Source: Sphingopyxis sp. KK2 (GTDB taxonomy: Bacteria > Pseudomonadota > Alphaproteobacteria > Sphingomonadales > Sphingomonadaceae). Taken from it: 64,000 nucleotides of DNA. The notes below the pieces were generated by a model that saw nothing but the letters and a program-made list of their open reading frames with translations, searched no databases and had not been told where the DNA came from. Positions 35,294 to 43,407 of this stretch are shown here, one piece after another (the stretch's first letter is position 1; each line of letters opens with the position of its first letter). The position numbers and the translations under genes were made by a program. Location of the stretch: assembly GCF_001990265.1 (NCBI RefSeq), contig NZ_LYVN01000004.1, positions 1 to 64,000 of the forward strand. The letters run 5' to 3'.

Positions 35294-36514
35294 TCAGCCC
35301 TCGCCGTTCGCCGCGACCGACGGGGTGTTGATGCCGTGCATCTGCAGGAACTTGCGCACGTTGCGCGCCGCCTGGCGGATACGCTGCTCATTCTCGACCA
35401 TCGCGATGCGCACGAACCCTTCGCCATCCTCGCCATAGCCGACGCCCGGCGCGACCGCGACCTTGGCGTGGGTGAGCAATTGCTTCGAAAATTCGAGGCT
35501 GCCCATTTCTTTCAGCGCGGGCGGCAGCGGCGCCCAGGCGAACATTGATGCCTTGGGGCTGGGGATGTCCCAGCCGGCGCGGCCGAAGCTGTCGACCATG
35601 ACGTCGCGGCGCTTCTGGTAAAGCTCGCGGTTCTTGGCGACGATATCCTGCGGCCCGTTGAGCGCGGCGCAGGCCGCGGCCTGGATCGGCGTGAAGGCGC
35701 CATAGTCGAGATAGGATTTCACGCGCGTCATCGCCGCGATCAGGCGCTTGTTGCCGACCGCGAAGCCCATGCGCCAGCCCGCCATCGAATAGGTTTTCGA
35801 CATCGAGGTAAATTCGACCGCGACATCCTTCGCGCCCGGAACCTGCAGGATCGAGGGGGTCGGATTGCCGTCGTAATAAAGCTCCGAATAGGCAAGGTCG
35901 CTGAGGACCCAGACCTTATTCTCCTTCGCCCAGGCGACGAGCCGCTCGTAAAAGGCGAGGTCGACCGATTCCGCGGTCGGGTTCGACGGATAGTTGACCA
36001 CCAGGATCGACGGACGCGGCACGGTGAAGGCCATCGCGCGGTCGAGCGCCCGCCAGTAATTCTCGTCGGGCGTCGTCGGCACGCTGCGGATCGTCGCGCC
36101 GGCGATGATGAAGCCGAAGGTGTGGATCGGATAGCTGGGGTTCGGCGCGAGCACGACGTCGCCGGGACCTGTGATCGCGGTCGCGAGGCTCGCGAGCCCT
36201 TCCTTCGACCCCATCGTCACCACCACCTCGGTCTCGGGGTCGAGCGTGACGTTGAAACGGCGCGCGTAATAATTGGCCTGCGCGCGGCGCAGCCCCGGAA
36301 TGCCCTTCGACTGCGAATAGCCGTGCGCGTCGGGTTTCATCGCCACTTCACAAAGCTTCTCGATAACATGCGCGGGCGGAGGCAGGTCGGGGTTGCCCAT
36401 CCCCAGGTCGATGATGTCTTCGCCCGAGGCGCGGGCGGCCGCACGCATCGCATTGACTTCAGCGATGACATAGGGCGGCAGGCGCTTGATGCGATAGAAT
36501 TCATCTTCGGACAT
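35294..36514 (-). CDS. Pyridoxal-phosphate aminotransferase, AlaC-like
   Basis: The 406-residue class I/II aminotransferase carries the PLP lysine K240 in SMSKTYSMAGWRMGF. It also has the NPDLPPP entry block, the YPSNPTA substrate/PLP-contact block (about 175-181) and the C-terminal Arg in FVRIAMVEN. Its start (EFYRIKRLPPYVIAEVN) and overall order resemble AlaC, the glutamate-pyruvate aminotransferase, which makes alanine; LL-diaminopimelate aminotransferase-like activity cannot be excluded. It is divergent from phaC across 115 bases. Confidence 0.85.
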   Translation of the reverse strand: MSEDEFYRIKRLPPYVIAEVNAMRAAARASGEDIIDLGMGNPDLPPPAHVIEKLCEVAMKPDAHGYSQSKGIPGLRRAQANYYARRFNVTLDPETEVVVTMGSKEGLASLATAITGPGDVVLAPNPSYPIHTFGFIIAGATIRSVPTTPDENYWRALDRAMAFTVPRPSILVVNYPSNPTAESVDLAFYERLVAWAKENKVWVLSDLAYSELYYDGNPTPSILQVPGAKDVAVEFTSMSKTYSMAGWRMGFAVGNKRLIAAMTRVKSYLDYGAFTPIQAAACAALNGPQDIVAKNRELYQKRRDVMVDSFGRAGWDIPSPKASMFAWAPLPPALKEMGSLEFSKQLLTHAKVAVAPGVGYGEDGEGFVRIAMVENEQRIRQAARNVRKFLQMHGINTPSVAANGEG

Positions 36515-36629
36515 GGGAAACTAGAACAACTCCTTTGCGTATCTTGTTGATTGACGCGAGCGGCAATCTCGCCAGCCGCATCGCGGCTTGTTATAGGCAT
36601 ATTGACGGCACTGACCAGCAGGAACGAGC

Positions 36630-38402
36630 ATGACCGAAACGGGTACGGACGGCACCACCGAAAAGCCAAATCCCTTCATGCCCGCGCCCGACGACCTGCA
36701 GCATTGGGCCAGCGTCATGGGCCGCGCGCAGCAGATGATGCTCGACTATGCGCTCGGCCAGGCGAACGACGGCCACACGAGCGCCGCAGCGCTGTTCGAT
36801 CCCGCCGGCTGGCTGAACAATCCGGCGACGCAGCAATGGGCCGAACATTCGTCGAAGATGTGGGAACAGGGGGTCGCCTTCTGGACCTCGCTCGCCACGC
36901 TCGGCCCTTCCTTCACCCCGGTCACCGACACGCCGAAGGACAAGCGCTTCGCCGACCCCGACTGGACCGACAACCCCGCCTTCGCGCTGATCCGCCAGAC
37001 CTATGGCCTGCTCTCCGACCAACTGCTCGAAACGACGCGCCAGATGGCTGGGCTCGACGAAAATGCGCGCAAGAAGATGGAATTTGCGGCGAAGGGCATG
37101 GCCGATGCCTTTTCGCCGTCGAACCTTGCGCTCACCAATCCCGAAGTGATCAAGCGCGCGATCGAGACGCGCGGCGAGAGCCTGCTCAAGGGCCTGAAGC
37201 ACATGCTCACCGACCTGCAGCGCGGGCAGCTCAGCCATGTCGATCCCGACGCCTTCGAGGTCGGCGTAAACATCGCGACCACGCCCGGCAAGGTGATCCA
37301 CGAGACCGACCTCTACCAGCTGATCCAATATACGCCGACGACCAGCGAGGTGTTCGCGACGCCGCTCGTCATCTTCCCGCCGTGGATCAACCGCTTCTAC
37401 ATCCTCGACCTCAACCCCGCGAAAAGCTTCGTGCGCTGGGCGGTCGAACAGGGACTGTCGGTGTTCATGGTGTCGTGGAAATCCGCCGACGCCTCGATGA
37501 AGGATGTCGTCTGGGACGATTATATCGCGGCGCAGGTCGACGCGATCGACACGGTGCGCGACCTGCTCGATGCCCCCGCGGTCCACACCATCGGCTATTG
37601 CGTCGCGGGCACCACACTCGCTGCGACCCTCGCCATGCTGTCGGCGAAGGGCGAGGCCGACAAGGTCAAGTCGGTGACCTTCTTCACCGCGCAGATCGAT
37701 TTCGAGTTCGCCGGCGACCTCAAGATGTTCGTCGACGAAAGCTATCTTGCGCTGCTCGAGCAACTGTCGGCGCAGGGCTATCTCGACGGGCGCTATATGG
37801 CGGCGACCTTCAACAGCCTGCGCGGGCGCGACCTGATCTGGAATTATGTCGTCAACAATTACCTGCTCGGCAACGACTATCCGCCCTTCGACCTGCTCTA
37901 TTGGAACGGCGATACCACCAACCTGCCCGCGAAGTGGCACCGCCAATATCTGGTCGACCTCTATCGCGACAACCGCATGGTCGTCCCGAACAGCCTGTCG
38001 GTCTGCGGCACCCCGATCGACCTCAAGAAGATCAAGACCCCGGCCTATATCCAGGCGGGGCGAGAAGATCATATCGCGCCGCTTGCCAGTGTCTGGCGGC
38101 TGATGGACCATCTGTCGGGCGACAAGACCTTCCTGCTCGCGGGGTCGGGGCATATCGCCGGGGTCGTGAACCCGCCCGCCGCCGGCAAATATCAATATTG
38201 GACCGGCGACAATCAGGCGACCACCCTAGCCGACTTCGAAGCGTCATCGAAGGAGACTAAAGGTAGCTGGTGGCCGCACTGGATCGACTGGATTGCCGCG
38301 CAGGACGGCGCAAAAATCCCAGCCAAGGGTTCGTATATTCCCGGAAAAGGTGCTAAGAAGGCCATAGAGGATGCCCCCGGCCGCTACGTCAAGCAGCGGT
38401 AA
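36630..38402 (+). CDS. phaC: Class I poly(3-hydroxyalkanoate) synthase
   Basis: PhaC polymerises (R)-3-hydroxyacyl-CoA on the surface of PHA granules. The 590-residue length is standard for class I. The lipase-like box GYCVAG places the catalytic cysteine at residue 324. The general-base region is AGREDHIAP (Asp) and the His lies in GSGHIAGVVNP. N-terminal residues before about 100 form the granule-binding domain. The blocks FPPWINRFYILDLNP and DYIAAQVDAID are characteristic. A phasin gene follows, with PhaR-like operators between, making this a PHA granule locus. phaA and phaB are not in the window. Confidence 0.96.
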   Translation: MTETGTDGTTEKPNPFMPAPDDLQHWASVMGRAQQMMLDYALGQANDGHTSAAALFDPAGWLNNPATQQWAEHSSKMWEQGVAFWTSLATLGPSFTPVTDTPKDKRFADPDWTDNPAFALIRQTYGLLSDQLLETTRQMAGLDENARKKMEFAAKGMADAFSPSNLALTNPEVIKRAIETRGESLLKGLKHMLTDLQRGQLSHVDPDAFEVGVNIATTPGKVIHETDLYQLIQYTPTTSEVFATPLVIFPPWINRFYILDLNPAKSFVRWAVEQGLSVFMVSWKSADASMKDVVWDDYIAAQVDAIDTVRDLLDAPAVHTIGYCVAGTTLAATLAMLSAKGEADKVKSVTFFTAQIDFEFAGDLKMFVDESYLALLEQLSAQGYLDGRYMAATFNSLRGRDLIWNYVVNNYLLGNDYPPFDLLYWNGDTTNLPAKWHRQYLVDLYRDNRMVVPNSLSVCGTPIDLKKIKTPAYIQAGREDHIAPLASVWRLMDHLSGDKTFLLAGSGHIAGVVNPPAAGKYQYWTGDNQATTLADFEASSKETKGSWWPHWIDWIAAQDGAKIPAKGSYIPGKGAKKAIEDAPGRYVKQR

Positions 38403-38441
38403 AATCAGGGGAATAAGGGGCCAATAAGGCTGCGATCGACA

Positions 38442-38464
38442 ATTTTTGTGCACTGCACAAAAAT
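38442..38464 (+). promoter_or_regulatory. PhaR-like operator 1 (perfect 23-bp palindrome)
   Basis: ATTTTTGTGCA-C-TGCACAAAAAT is a perfect dyad of 11-bp arms about one base. The TGCA-C-TGCA core matches the TGC/GCA half-site type bound by PhaR regulators of PHA genes. The 12-base core TTGTGCACTGCA recurs 48 bases downstream. A TTGAAA -35 candidate (38469-38474) begins just after it. Confidence 0.65.
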
Positions 38465-38493
38465 ATCCTTGAAATCGCCACGCCACTCCTATA

Positions 38494-38508
38494 TTGTGCA
38501 CTGCAACA
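38494..38508 (+). promoter_or_regulatory. PhaR-like operator 2 overlapping the phasin promoter
   Basis: TTGTGCACTGCAACA repeats the 12-base core of operator 1. It overlaps a TATTGT -10 candidate (38492-38497) that stands 17 bases from TTGAAA (38469-38474). A bound repressor would block initiation. The AAGGAG ribosome-binding site (38511-38516) follows at once. Confidence 0.6.
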
Positions 38509-38524
38509 TAAAGGAGTTCCCCCG

Positions 38525-39280
38525 ATGGCTACCAAGATGGATAGTGCCGAAAAGGCTTTCGAAGCCGCGACGCTGGAAACCCCCGCCAAGCCGGCGGTGA
38601 CTCCGGCCGCTCCGGTCGAAACCGCTGCCCCGGCAGTGGCAAAGGCCGCACCGGCTCCTGTGAAAACCCCGACGGTGAAGGCAAAAGCCAAGCCGGTCGC
38701 GAAAAAGGCCGCTGCCCCCAAGGCCGTGGCCAAGAAGGTCGCCCCCAAGAAGGCGGCCGTAAAGACCATTGCCCCCAAGCCCCTGAAGGCCGCGCCGAAG
38801 CCGGTCGCCGCCGCCACCAAAGGATTCAAGACCATGAACGACACCGTCAAGAAGTTCGCCGACGAAGCCAAGACCCGCGCCGAAGCCCTGACCGCCGATT
38901 TCCAAGCGAAGTCGAAGGAAGCGCTCGCCAAGTCGAGCAAGCTCGCCGAAGAAGCCGTCGAGTTCAACAAGGCAAACCTCGAAGCGCTCGTCGAAGCCGG
39001 CAAGATTGCCGCGAAAAACGCCGAAGTGCTCGGCCAGGAAGGCGTGACCTTCGCTCGCAAGAGCTTCGAAGACACGACCGCCGCGCTGAAGGGCTACACC
39101 TCGGTCAAGTCGCCGACCGAATTCTTCAAGCTCTATGCCGAAAACAGCAAGAAGGCGTTTGACGCCGCTGTCGCGCAGACCTCGAAGACCAGCGAACTCG
39201 TCGTCAAGATGGCGAACGACAGCTTCGCGCCGATCTCGAACCGCGTGTCGGTCATCACTTCGAAGATGAAGGCAGCCTAA
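38525..39280 (+). CDS. phaP: Phasin family protein with Lys/Ala/Pro-rich N-terminus
   Basis: The 251-residue protein has a C-terminal phasin_2-like helical domain (about 105-251, with [20 protein letters not shown] and the ending [11 protein letters not shown]). Phasins coat PHA granules and control their size and number. The first 100 residues are a low-complexity, histone-H1-like stretch of repeated [15 protein letters not shown] units, rich in Lys, Ala and Pro, which could bind DNA and tether granules to the nucleoid. A strong AAGGAG ribosome-binding site and two PhaR-like operators precede it, so expression is probably tied to polymer accumulation. Confidence 0.9.
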   Translation: MATKMDSAEKAFEAATLETPAKPAVTPAAPVETAAPAVAKAAPAPVKTPTVKAKAKPVAKKAAAPKAVAKKVAPKKAAVKTIAPKPLKAAPKPVAAATKGFKTMNDTVKKFADEAKTRAEALTADFQAKSKEALAKSSKLAEEAVEFNKANLEALVEAGKIAAKNAEVLGQEGVTFARKSFEDTTAALKGYTSVKSPTEFFKLYAENSKKAFDAAVAQTSKTSELVVKMANDSFAPISNRVSVITSKMKAA

Positions 39281-39343
39281 GGGCCTTTTTCTTCCCGTTG
39301 GCGCGGGCGTCTCTCCCCTCCTCCCAGCCTGCGCCGACACAAC

Positions 39344-39386
39344 AAGACCGCTCGCATCCCTCGGGTTGCGGGCGGTTCTTGCTTTT
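39344..39386 (+). terminator. Rho-independent terminator after the phasin gene
   Basis: AAGACCGC (39344-39351) pairs with GCGGTTCTT (39372-39380) through a one-base bulge. A further inner CGCA/TGCG pairing surrounds the CCCTCGGG core, and GCTTTT follows. It lies 63 bases after the phasin stop and upstream of clpS. Confidence 0.65.
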
Positions 39387-39497
39387 GGGCTCCGACAAAA
39401 GGGGGTTAATGATGCCCCGCCCCCTTGCGAATCCGCTTCGGCGTGCGATATTCCGGTGACAATGCTTCCAGTTCAGAATCTCCACCCGATCCGCGCC

Positions 39498-39851
39498 ATG
39501 GCGGATGCCGAAGATGTCCGCCTTATGGCGGACAAGGACGACGGCACGCCCGGCACTCCGGGCGTCGGCATCGCGACGCGCACCCGCGCCAAGGCCAAGA
39601 AGCCGTCGATGTACAAGGTGCTGTTGCTCAACGACGATTACACGCCGATGGAATTCGTCGTGATGGTGCTCCAGCGTTTCTTCAACATGGACATCGAACA
39701 GGCGACGCAAGTGATGCTGCACGTCCACCAGCAAGGCGTCGGCGTGTGCGGCGTGTTCAGCTATGAAGTCGCCGAGACCAAAGTGAACCAGGTGATGGAC
39801 GCCGCGCGGCAGAACCAGCACCCGCTGCAGTGCACGCTGGAAAAGGCTTAA
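39498..39851 (+). CDS. clpS: ATP-dependent Clp protease adaptor
   Basis: ClpS delivers N-degron substrates to ClpAP. The protein has the diagnostic core [21 protein letters not shown], where Asn-Asp and Met line the pocket for the N-terminal residue, and [23 protein letters not shown], the ClpA-docking part. A flexible Lys-rich N-terminal tail precedes the fold, as usual. The start is uncertain. ATGs at 39462, 39498 and 39525 are in frame, and none has a strong ribosome-binding site. 39498 gives 117 residues, the usual length. Confidence 0.9.
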   Translation: MADAEDVRLMADKDDGTPGTPGVGIATRTRAKAKKPSMYKVLLLNDDYTPMEFVVMVLQRFFNMDIEQATQVMLHVHQQGVGVCGVFSYEVAETKVNQVMDAARQNQHPLQCTLEKA

Positions 39852-39854
39852 CGC

Positions 39855-40382
39855 CTATCCGGCCACCTGCTTTTGCGCGGCTTCGAGCATAGCGGGCAGT
39901 TCCGGGAACAAGCGGCGATACAGGGTGTCGGACGCCGCCCGGTCGGCCAGGCCGAAATAGGAATCGACCAGCAACCGTGAAAATTGCTGCCCGGCCGGCG
40001 TAGCGACGAAGCGCCGCACGTCGGCCAGATCGGTCGCCGACATCAGCCGAAACTGGTTGACCAGCGGCCTATAGATATTGGCCTGTTCCTCCGGCCAGAC
40101 CGCATCAACGCGCGCTTGGACGGCCCCGATGAACGCCTGGAGAACGACTTGGTCCCGAACATCGGGATGCGCGACCGCGAGCCACCCGAGCGCCTCATTG
40201 GCGACTGCAGAACGGGTTCGAAAACGCAAATCGCCGTCATTCGGTGCAACCAGTTCCCTGGCCAATCCATGGGCTTCGTCCATCACCGCCGGATCGGGCG
40301 GCGACGGTGGCGGCGGGATCGCATGCGCCGGCGTTGTAAGGGCCAGGACAGCGACAAGATTGGCAAATGATCGGCCGCGCAT
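39855..40382 (-). CDS. Secreted hypothetical protein, DUF2059-like
   Basis: The 175-residue protein has a signal peptide (about 1-22, LALTTPAHA) and is otherwise mainly helical. The segment RLMSATDLADVRRFVATPAGQQFSRLL resembles the end of DUF2059, where the fold finishes with a phenylalanine/glycine-rich helix pair, but the match is only suggestive. Its role is unknown. It is convergent with clpS, with three bases between stops. Confidence 0.65.
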   Translation of the reverse strand: MRGRSFANLVAVLALTTPAHAIPPPPSPPDPAVMDEAHGLARELVAPNDGDLRFRTRSAVANEALGWLAVAHPDVRDQVVLQAFIGAVQARVDAVWPEEQANIYRPLVNQFRLMSATDLADVRRFVATPAGQQFSRLLVDSYFGLADRAASDTLYRRLFPELPAMLEAAQKQVAG

Positions 40383-40432
40383 ATTCGCCCCTTCGTATCC
40401 GGGCGATAGCCTATCAGAACGCCGCCTTGGGT

Positions 40433-40924
40433 CTAGCCCGCCCGCGCCGCCTGCTCAGCCTTGAGCGCCGGCGACGGGTCGCCTTTCAGATCGCCATAGC
40501 CCAGCGCCGCGCCGCACCCCGGACAGACCGTCGCCGTCCCGACATCGCTGCCGCACGCGCGGTGGATGTAGCGCATCGCCGGCCCGCCGCCGGTCTCGCC
40601 ATCCTTATACGCCCAGCGCTCGGCCCAGCCGCGCATCGCATAGAGCACCCCGAACAGGTCCTTGCCCTTGTCGGTCAGCCGATATTCGTGGCGTAGCGGC
40701 CGGTCCTGATAGGCGTGGCGCTCGACCACGCCCTCGCCCTCGAGCAGTTTGAGCCGCGCCGACACGAGTTGCGGCCCCAGCCCGGTGTTCGCCGCGATCG
40801 CCTCGAACCGGCGTCGCCCGAAGAACAGGTCGCGCAGGATCAGCAGCACCGCGCGGTCGCCGAGCAGCTCGGCCGAGCGCCCGACGGGGCAGAAAGTGTC
40901 CGAAAGATCCGCGCGCTTGGGCAT
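40433..40924 (-). CDS. HxlR-family transcriptional regulator with C-terminal zinc-ribbon
   Basis: The 163-residue protein has the HxlR winged helix: CPVGRSAELLGDRAVLLILRDLFFG (recognition region around Cys12, a potential redox/electrophile sensor). It continues with RRRFEAIAANTGLGPQLVSARLKLLEGEGVVER and the wing RPLRHEYRLTDKG. The C-terminus has a CGSDVG...CPGCG arrangement that could bind zinc. HxlR proteins sense quinones, aldehydes or other electrophiles. A perfect palindrome in the divergent promoter region is the likely operator for autoregulation and for control of the SDR/DsbA-fold pair. Confidence 0.87.
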   Translation of the reverse strand: MPKRADLSDTFCPVGRSAELLGDRAVLLILRDLFFGRRRFEAIAANTGLGPQLVSARLKLLEGEGVVERHAYQDRPLRHEYRLTDKGKDLFGVLYAMRGWAERWAYKDGETGGGPAMRYIHRACGSDVGTATVCPGCGAALGYGDLKGDPSPALKAEQAARAG

Positions 40925-40969
40925 GCCGTGTCCTTAGCCGTCTTCGACGGCGAACAAAAATCGCTTGTC

Positions 40970-40986
40970 ACTATGATTATCATAGT
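40970..40986 (+). promoter_or_regulatory. Operator candidate for the HxlR regulator
   Basis: ACTATGAT-T-ATCATAGT is a perfect 8+1+8 palindrome in the 89-base gap between the divergent HxlR and SDR genes. A TTGTCA -35-like element (40965-40970) abuts it. Its position between regulator and target is typical for autoregulated divergent pairs. Confidence 0.6.
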
Positions 40987-41013
40987 TACGATGCACGGCA
41001 AGAGGAGAGTCGC

Positions 41014-41745
41014 ATGCCCCACCCAGCCGCCGTCATCATCGGAGCCGGCGATGCCACCGGCGGCGCGATCGCGCGTGCGTTCGCCGCCGAGGGCCTCACC
41101 GCCTGCGTCAACCGCCGCCCGCGCAACGCCGACCAGCTCGAAGCGCTCGCACAGTCGATCCGCGACGCGGGCCACCAGGCGCGCGCCTTCCCCGGCGACG
41201 CGCGCGAAGAGAAGGACATGGTCGCGCTGTTCAACCAGGTCGAGGCCGAGGTCGGGCCGGTCGAGGTCGCGGTCTTCAACATCGGCGCCAACGTCAATTT
41301 TCCGATCGCCGAGACCAGCGTGCGCGTCTACACCAAGGTCTGGGAAATGGCGTGCCTCGGCGGCTTTCTGATGGGGCGCGAGGCAGCGAAGCATATGGCG
41401 CCGCGCGGCCGCGGTACCATCATCTTCACCGGCGCAACCGCCAGCCTGCGCGGCGGATCGGGCTTCTCGGCCTTTTCGGGCGCGAAGGGCGCGCTCCGCA
41501 TGCTCGCACAATCGATGGCGCGCGAACTGGGGCCGCAGGGCGTGCATGTTGCGCACACCATCATCGACGGCGCGATCGACACCGAGTTCATCAAGGGCCG
41601 CCACCCCGATTTCGACAATGCGAAGGCCGCCGAGCTAATCCTCAACCCCGACGCCATCGCCGCCAATTATGTGATGCTCCACCGGCAACCCAAAAGCGCC
41701 TGGACGCACGAACTCGACCTCCGTCCCTGGGGAGAAAAATGGTGA
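41014..41745 (+). CDS. Short-chain dehydrogenase/reductase family protein, catalytic Tyr replaced
   Basis: The 243-residue protein has an SDR Rossmann fold. The dinucleotide loop is IIGAGDATGGAIARAF (about 8-23) and the strand-4 motif is NIGANVN (about 89-95). At the usual YxxxK site the sequence is F154-SGA-K158, so the catalytic tyrosine is a phenylalanine while the lysine is kept. The block RMLAQSMARELGPQGVHVAH is typical of a known sphingomonad/proteobacterial subfamily with this change. Either the chemistry differs or the protein is non-catalytic. The start follows AGAGGAG. It overlaps the next gene and is divergent from the HxlR gene. Confidence 0.86.
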   Translation: MPHPAAVIIGAGDATGGAIARAFAAEGLTACVNRRPRNADQLEALAQSIRDAGHQARAFPGDAREEKDMVALFNQVEAEVGPVEVAVFNIGANVNFPIAETSVRVYTKVWEMACLGGFLMGREAAKHMAPRGRGTIIFTGATASLRGGSGFSAFSGAKGALRMLAQSMARELGPQGVHVAHTIIDGAIDTEFIKGRHPDFDNAKAAELILNPDAIAANYVMLHRQPKSAWTHELDLRPWGEKW

Positions 41746-42347
41746 CCAAAAGTCTCGAACTCATCTTCGATTTCGGCAGCCCCAACGCCTATCTCACGCT
41801 CAAGGTCCTGCCCGAACTGCTCGACCGCACCGGCGCCGACCTCGTCATCACCCCCTGCCTGCTCGGCGGCATCTTCAAGGCGACGGGCAACAAGGCACCG
41901 ATGATCCAATATGCCGAGGCGCCCGCGAAACTCGCCTATGAGCATCTCGAGATGCGCCGCTTCATCGAGAAGCACGCCCTCTCCAAATTCCGCCTCAACC
42001 CGCATTTCCCGGTCAACACGCTACTCATCATGCGCGGGGCGATCGTCGCCGAGGATGAGGGCGTGCTCGACGACTATGTCGATGCGGTGAACCGCGCGAT
42101 GTGGGAGGAAGGCCTGAAAATGGACGACCCCGAAGTCGCCGGCGCCTTCCTCACCGCCAACGGCTTCGACGGCCCCGCGCTGCTCGCGCGCACGCAGGAG
42201 CCCGGGATCAAGGCGAAGCTGGTCGCCAACACCGAGGCTGCGGTCGCGCGCGGCGTGTTCGGTATCCCGACCTTCTTCGTCGGCAGCGAGATGTTCTTCG
42301 GCAAGGATCGTCTGGCGCAGGTCGAGGACGCGCTGCTCGCGCGCTAG
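41739..42347 (+). CDS. DsbA-fold 2-hydroxychromene-2-carboxylate isomerase-like protein
   Basis: The 202-residue protein fits the kappa-class GST/HCCA isomerase group. It begins LELIFDFGSPNAYLTLKVL, where the DsbA CxxC is replaced by a SPNAY segment, a Ser-based thiol/GSH site. It contains PCLLGGIFKATGNKAP and ends with GVFGIPTFFVGSEMFFGKDRL, the cis-Pro region. Such enzymes isomerise glutathione-linked or aromatic compounds. Its ATG at 41739 overlaps the SDR stop by seven bases, so the two are co-translated under HxlR control. It shares the CTAG stop with the convergent gene. Confidence 0.88.
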   Translation: MVTKSLELIFDFGSPNAYLTLKVLPELLDRTGADLVITPCLLGGIFKATGNKAPMIQYAEAPAKLAYEHLEMRRFIEKHALSKFRLNPHFPVNTLLIMRGAIVAEDEGVLDDYVDAVNRAMWEEGLKMDDPEVAGAFLTANGFDGPALLARTQEPGIKAKLVANTEAAVARGVFGIPTFFVGSEMFFGKDRLAQVEDALLAR

Positions 42348-43393
42348 GACGCGTCCTCTGCACCCCGGCTGAGCTCGAAATCGACCGCGATCGACACCCG
42401 CAGCCCCGGGGCGTCATAGGGCGTCGTCCAGTGCGTGTAGTAAGAGGGCATCAGCACCAGCAGCCCGGCCTGCGGCCGGACCCGTGCGTGCGGCCATCCG
42501 GGGAGCGGCGCGCCGTCCTCCGGCGGGCCGACCACCAACTCGCCGCCCGCCTCGCCCTCGGGCACGCCGACGGGATAATAGACGCAGGTCACCCAGCCGC
42601 GCTTGTGCGAATGGCGGTCGAGCCGCCCCGGCCCCTGCGAGATGAGGCCCCAGGCGTGAATGATATGCTGGTCGCTGACATGCTGCGCGAACGGGTGATC
42701 GCTGCCCGCCCAGCTCGCGAGATAGCGCCGCGCCTCGGCTTCGATCGCATCGATCAACCGCGCAATTGCCGGACCGGGATCCTGCGCGAGCTTGCCGATG
42801 CGCAGCATCTCCAGCGCCGGTCCATTGGTTGTGGGCCGTGCCGACGCGGCCGCGCGCATCGCCATTTCGGCCGCGACCGCCTCCGCCAGTTCTTCGCTTG
42901 GATCGCCCAGCTTTACGGTCCGGAAAAGTCGTGCGGAATCGAAGATCCGCGCCATCTCCTCGGTCCGCCCCAATTCGATCAGACTCGCCGCATAGCCCGC
43001 GATCATCCGCGAATTGATCGCCCCGCGTGCGAACAGCGCCTCATATTCGCTGCAAAGCTGGTCGGGCGATTGCGCCTGATAGGCGGCGGCACTAACGTCT
43101 TCGCCCGTGCGCAGCCCCAGCGCGCGCAAAGCCTGCGCCGCGGACCCATGACCGGCCGCTTCGAGCATCGCGATATGCACGCCGATCGGCAGGCGCCGTT
43201 TCGACGCCTGCATACTCGCCTGATAGTGCGCGATACCATCCGCGATATCACCCGACAGCAGCAGGCGAACGGCCGCAAGCGCGCGCTTGGACGGCGCGTC
43301 GCTGTCGGCTGTGGCTGGCTTGTCGGTCAGTCGCGCGCTCCTATCCGCGCCCCGGATAATCGCAACGCCCAACGGGCGCCAGCCCGATACCAT
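42344..43393 (-). CDS. 2OG-Fe(II) oxygenase-like protein with helical N-terminal region
   Basis: The 349-residue protein has a C-terminal part (about 225-345) like the 2OG-FeII_Oxy_5 group. It has RHSHKRGWVTCVYYPVG (iron-ligand His), ELVVGPPEDG, then QAGLLVLMPSYYTHWTTPY (distal His) and RVSIAVDFE with the 2-oxoglutarate-binding Arg. The N-terminal 200 residues are helical and Ala-rich, reminiscent of TPR-like repeats, as in other members of this group. The substrate is unknown. An in-frame ATG at 43453 would overlap the upstream gene, so 43393 is preferred. It shares CTAG with the convergent gene. Confidence 0.75.
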   Translation of the reverse strand: MVSGWRPLGVAIIRGADRSARLTDKPATADSDAPSKRALAAVRLLLSGDIADGIAHYQASMQASKRRLPIGVHIAMLEAAGHGSAAQALRALGLRTGEDVSAAAYQAQSPDQLCSEYEALFARGAINSRMIAGYAASLIELGRTEEMARIFDSARLFRTVKLGDPSEELAEAVAAEMAMRAAASARPTTNGPALEMLRIGKLAQDPGPAIARLIDAIEAEARRYLASWAGSDHPFAQHVSDQHIIHAWGLISQGPGRLDRHSHKRGWVTCVYYPVGVPEGEAGGELVVGPPEDGAPLPGWPHARVRPQAGLLVLMPSYYTHWTTPYDAPGLRVSIAVDFELSRGAEDAS

Positions 43394-43407
43394 TCGCGAT
43401 CCCGGAC

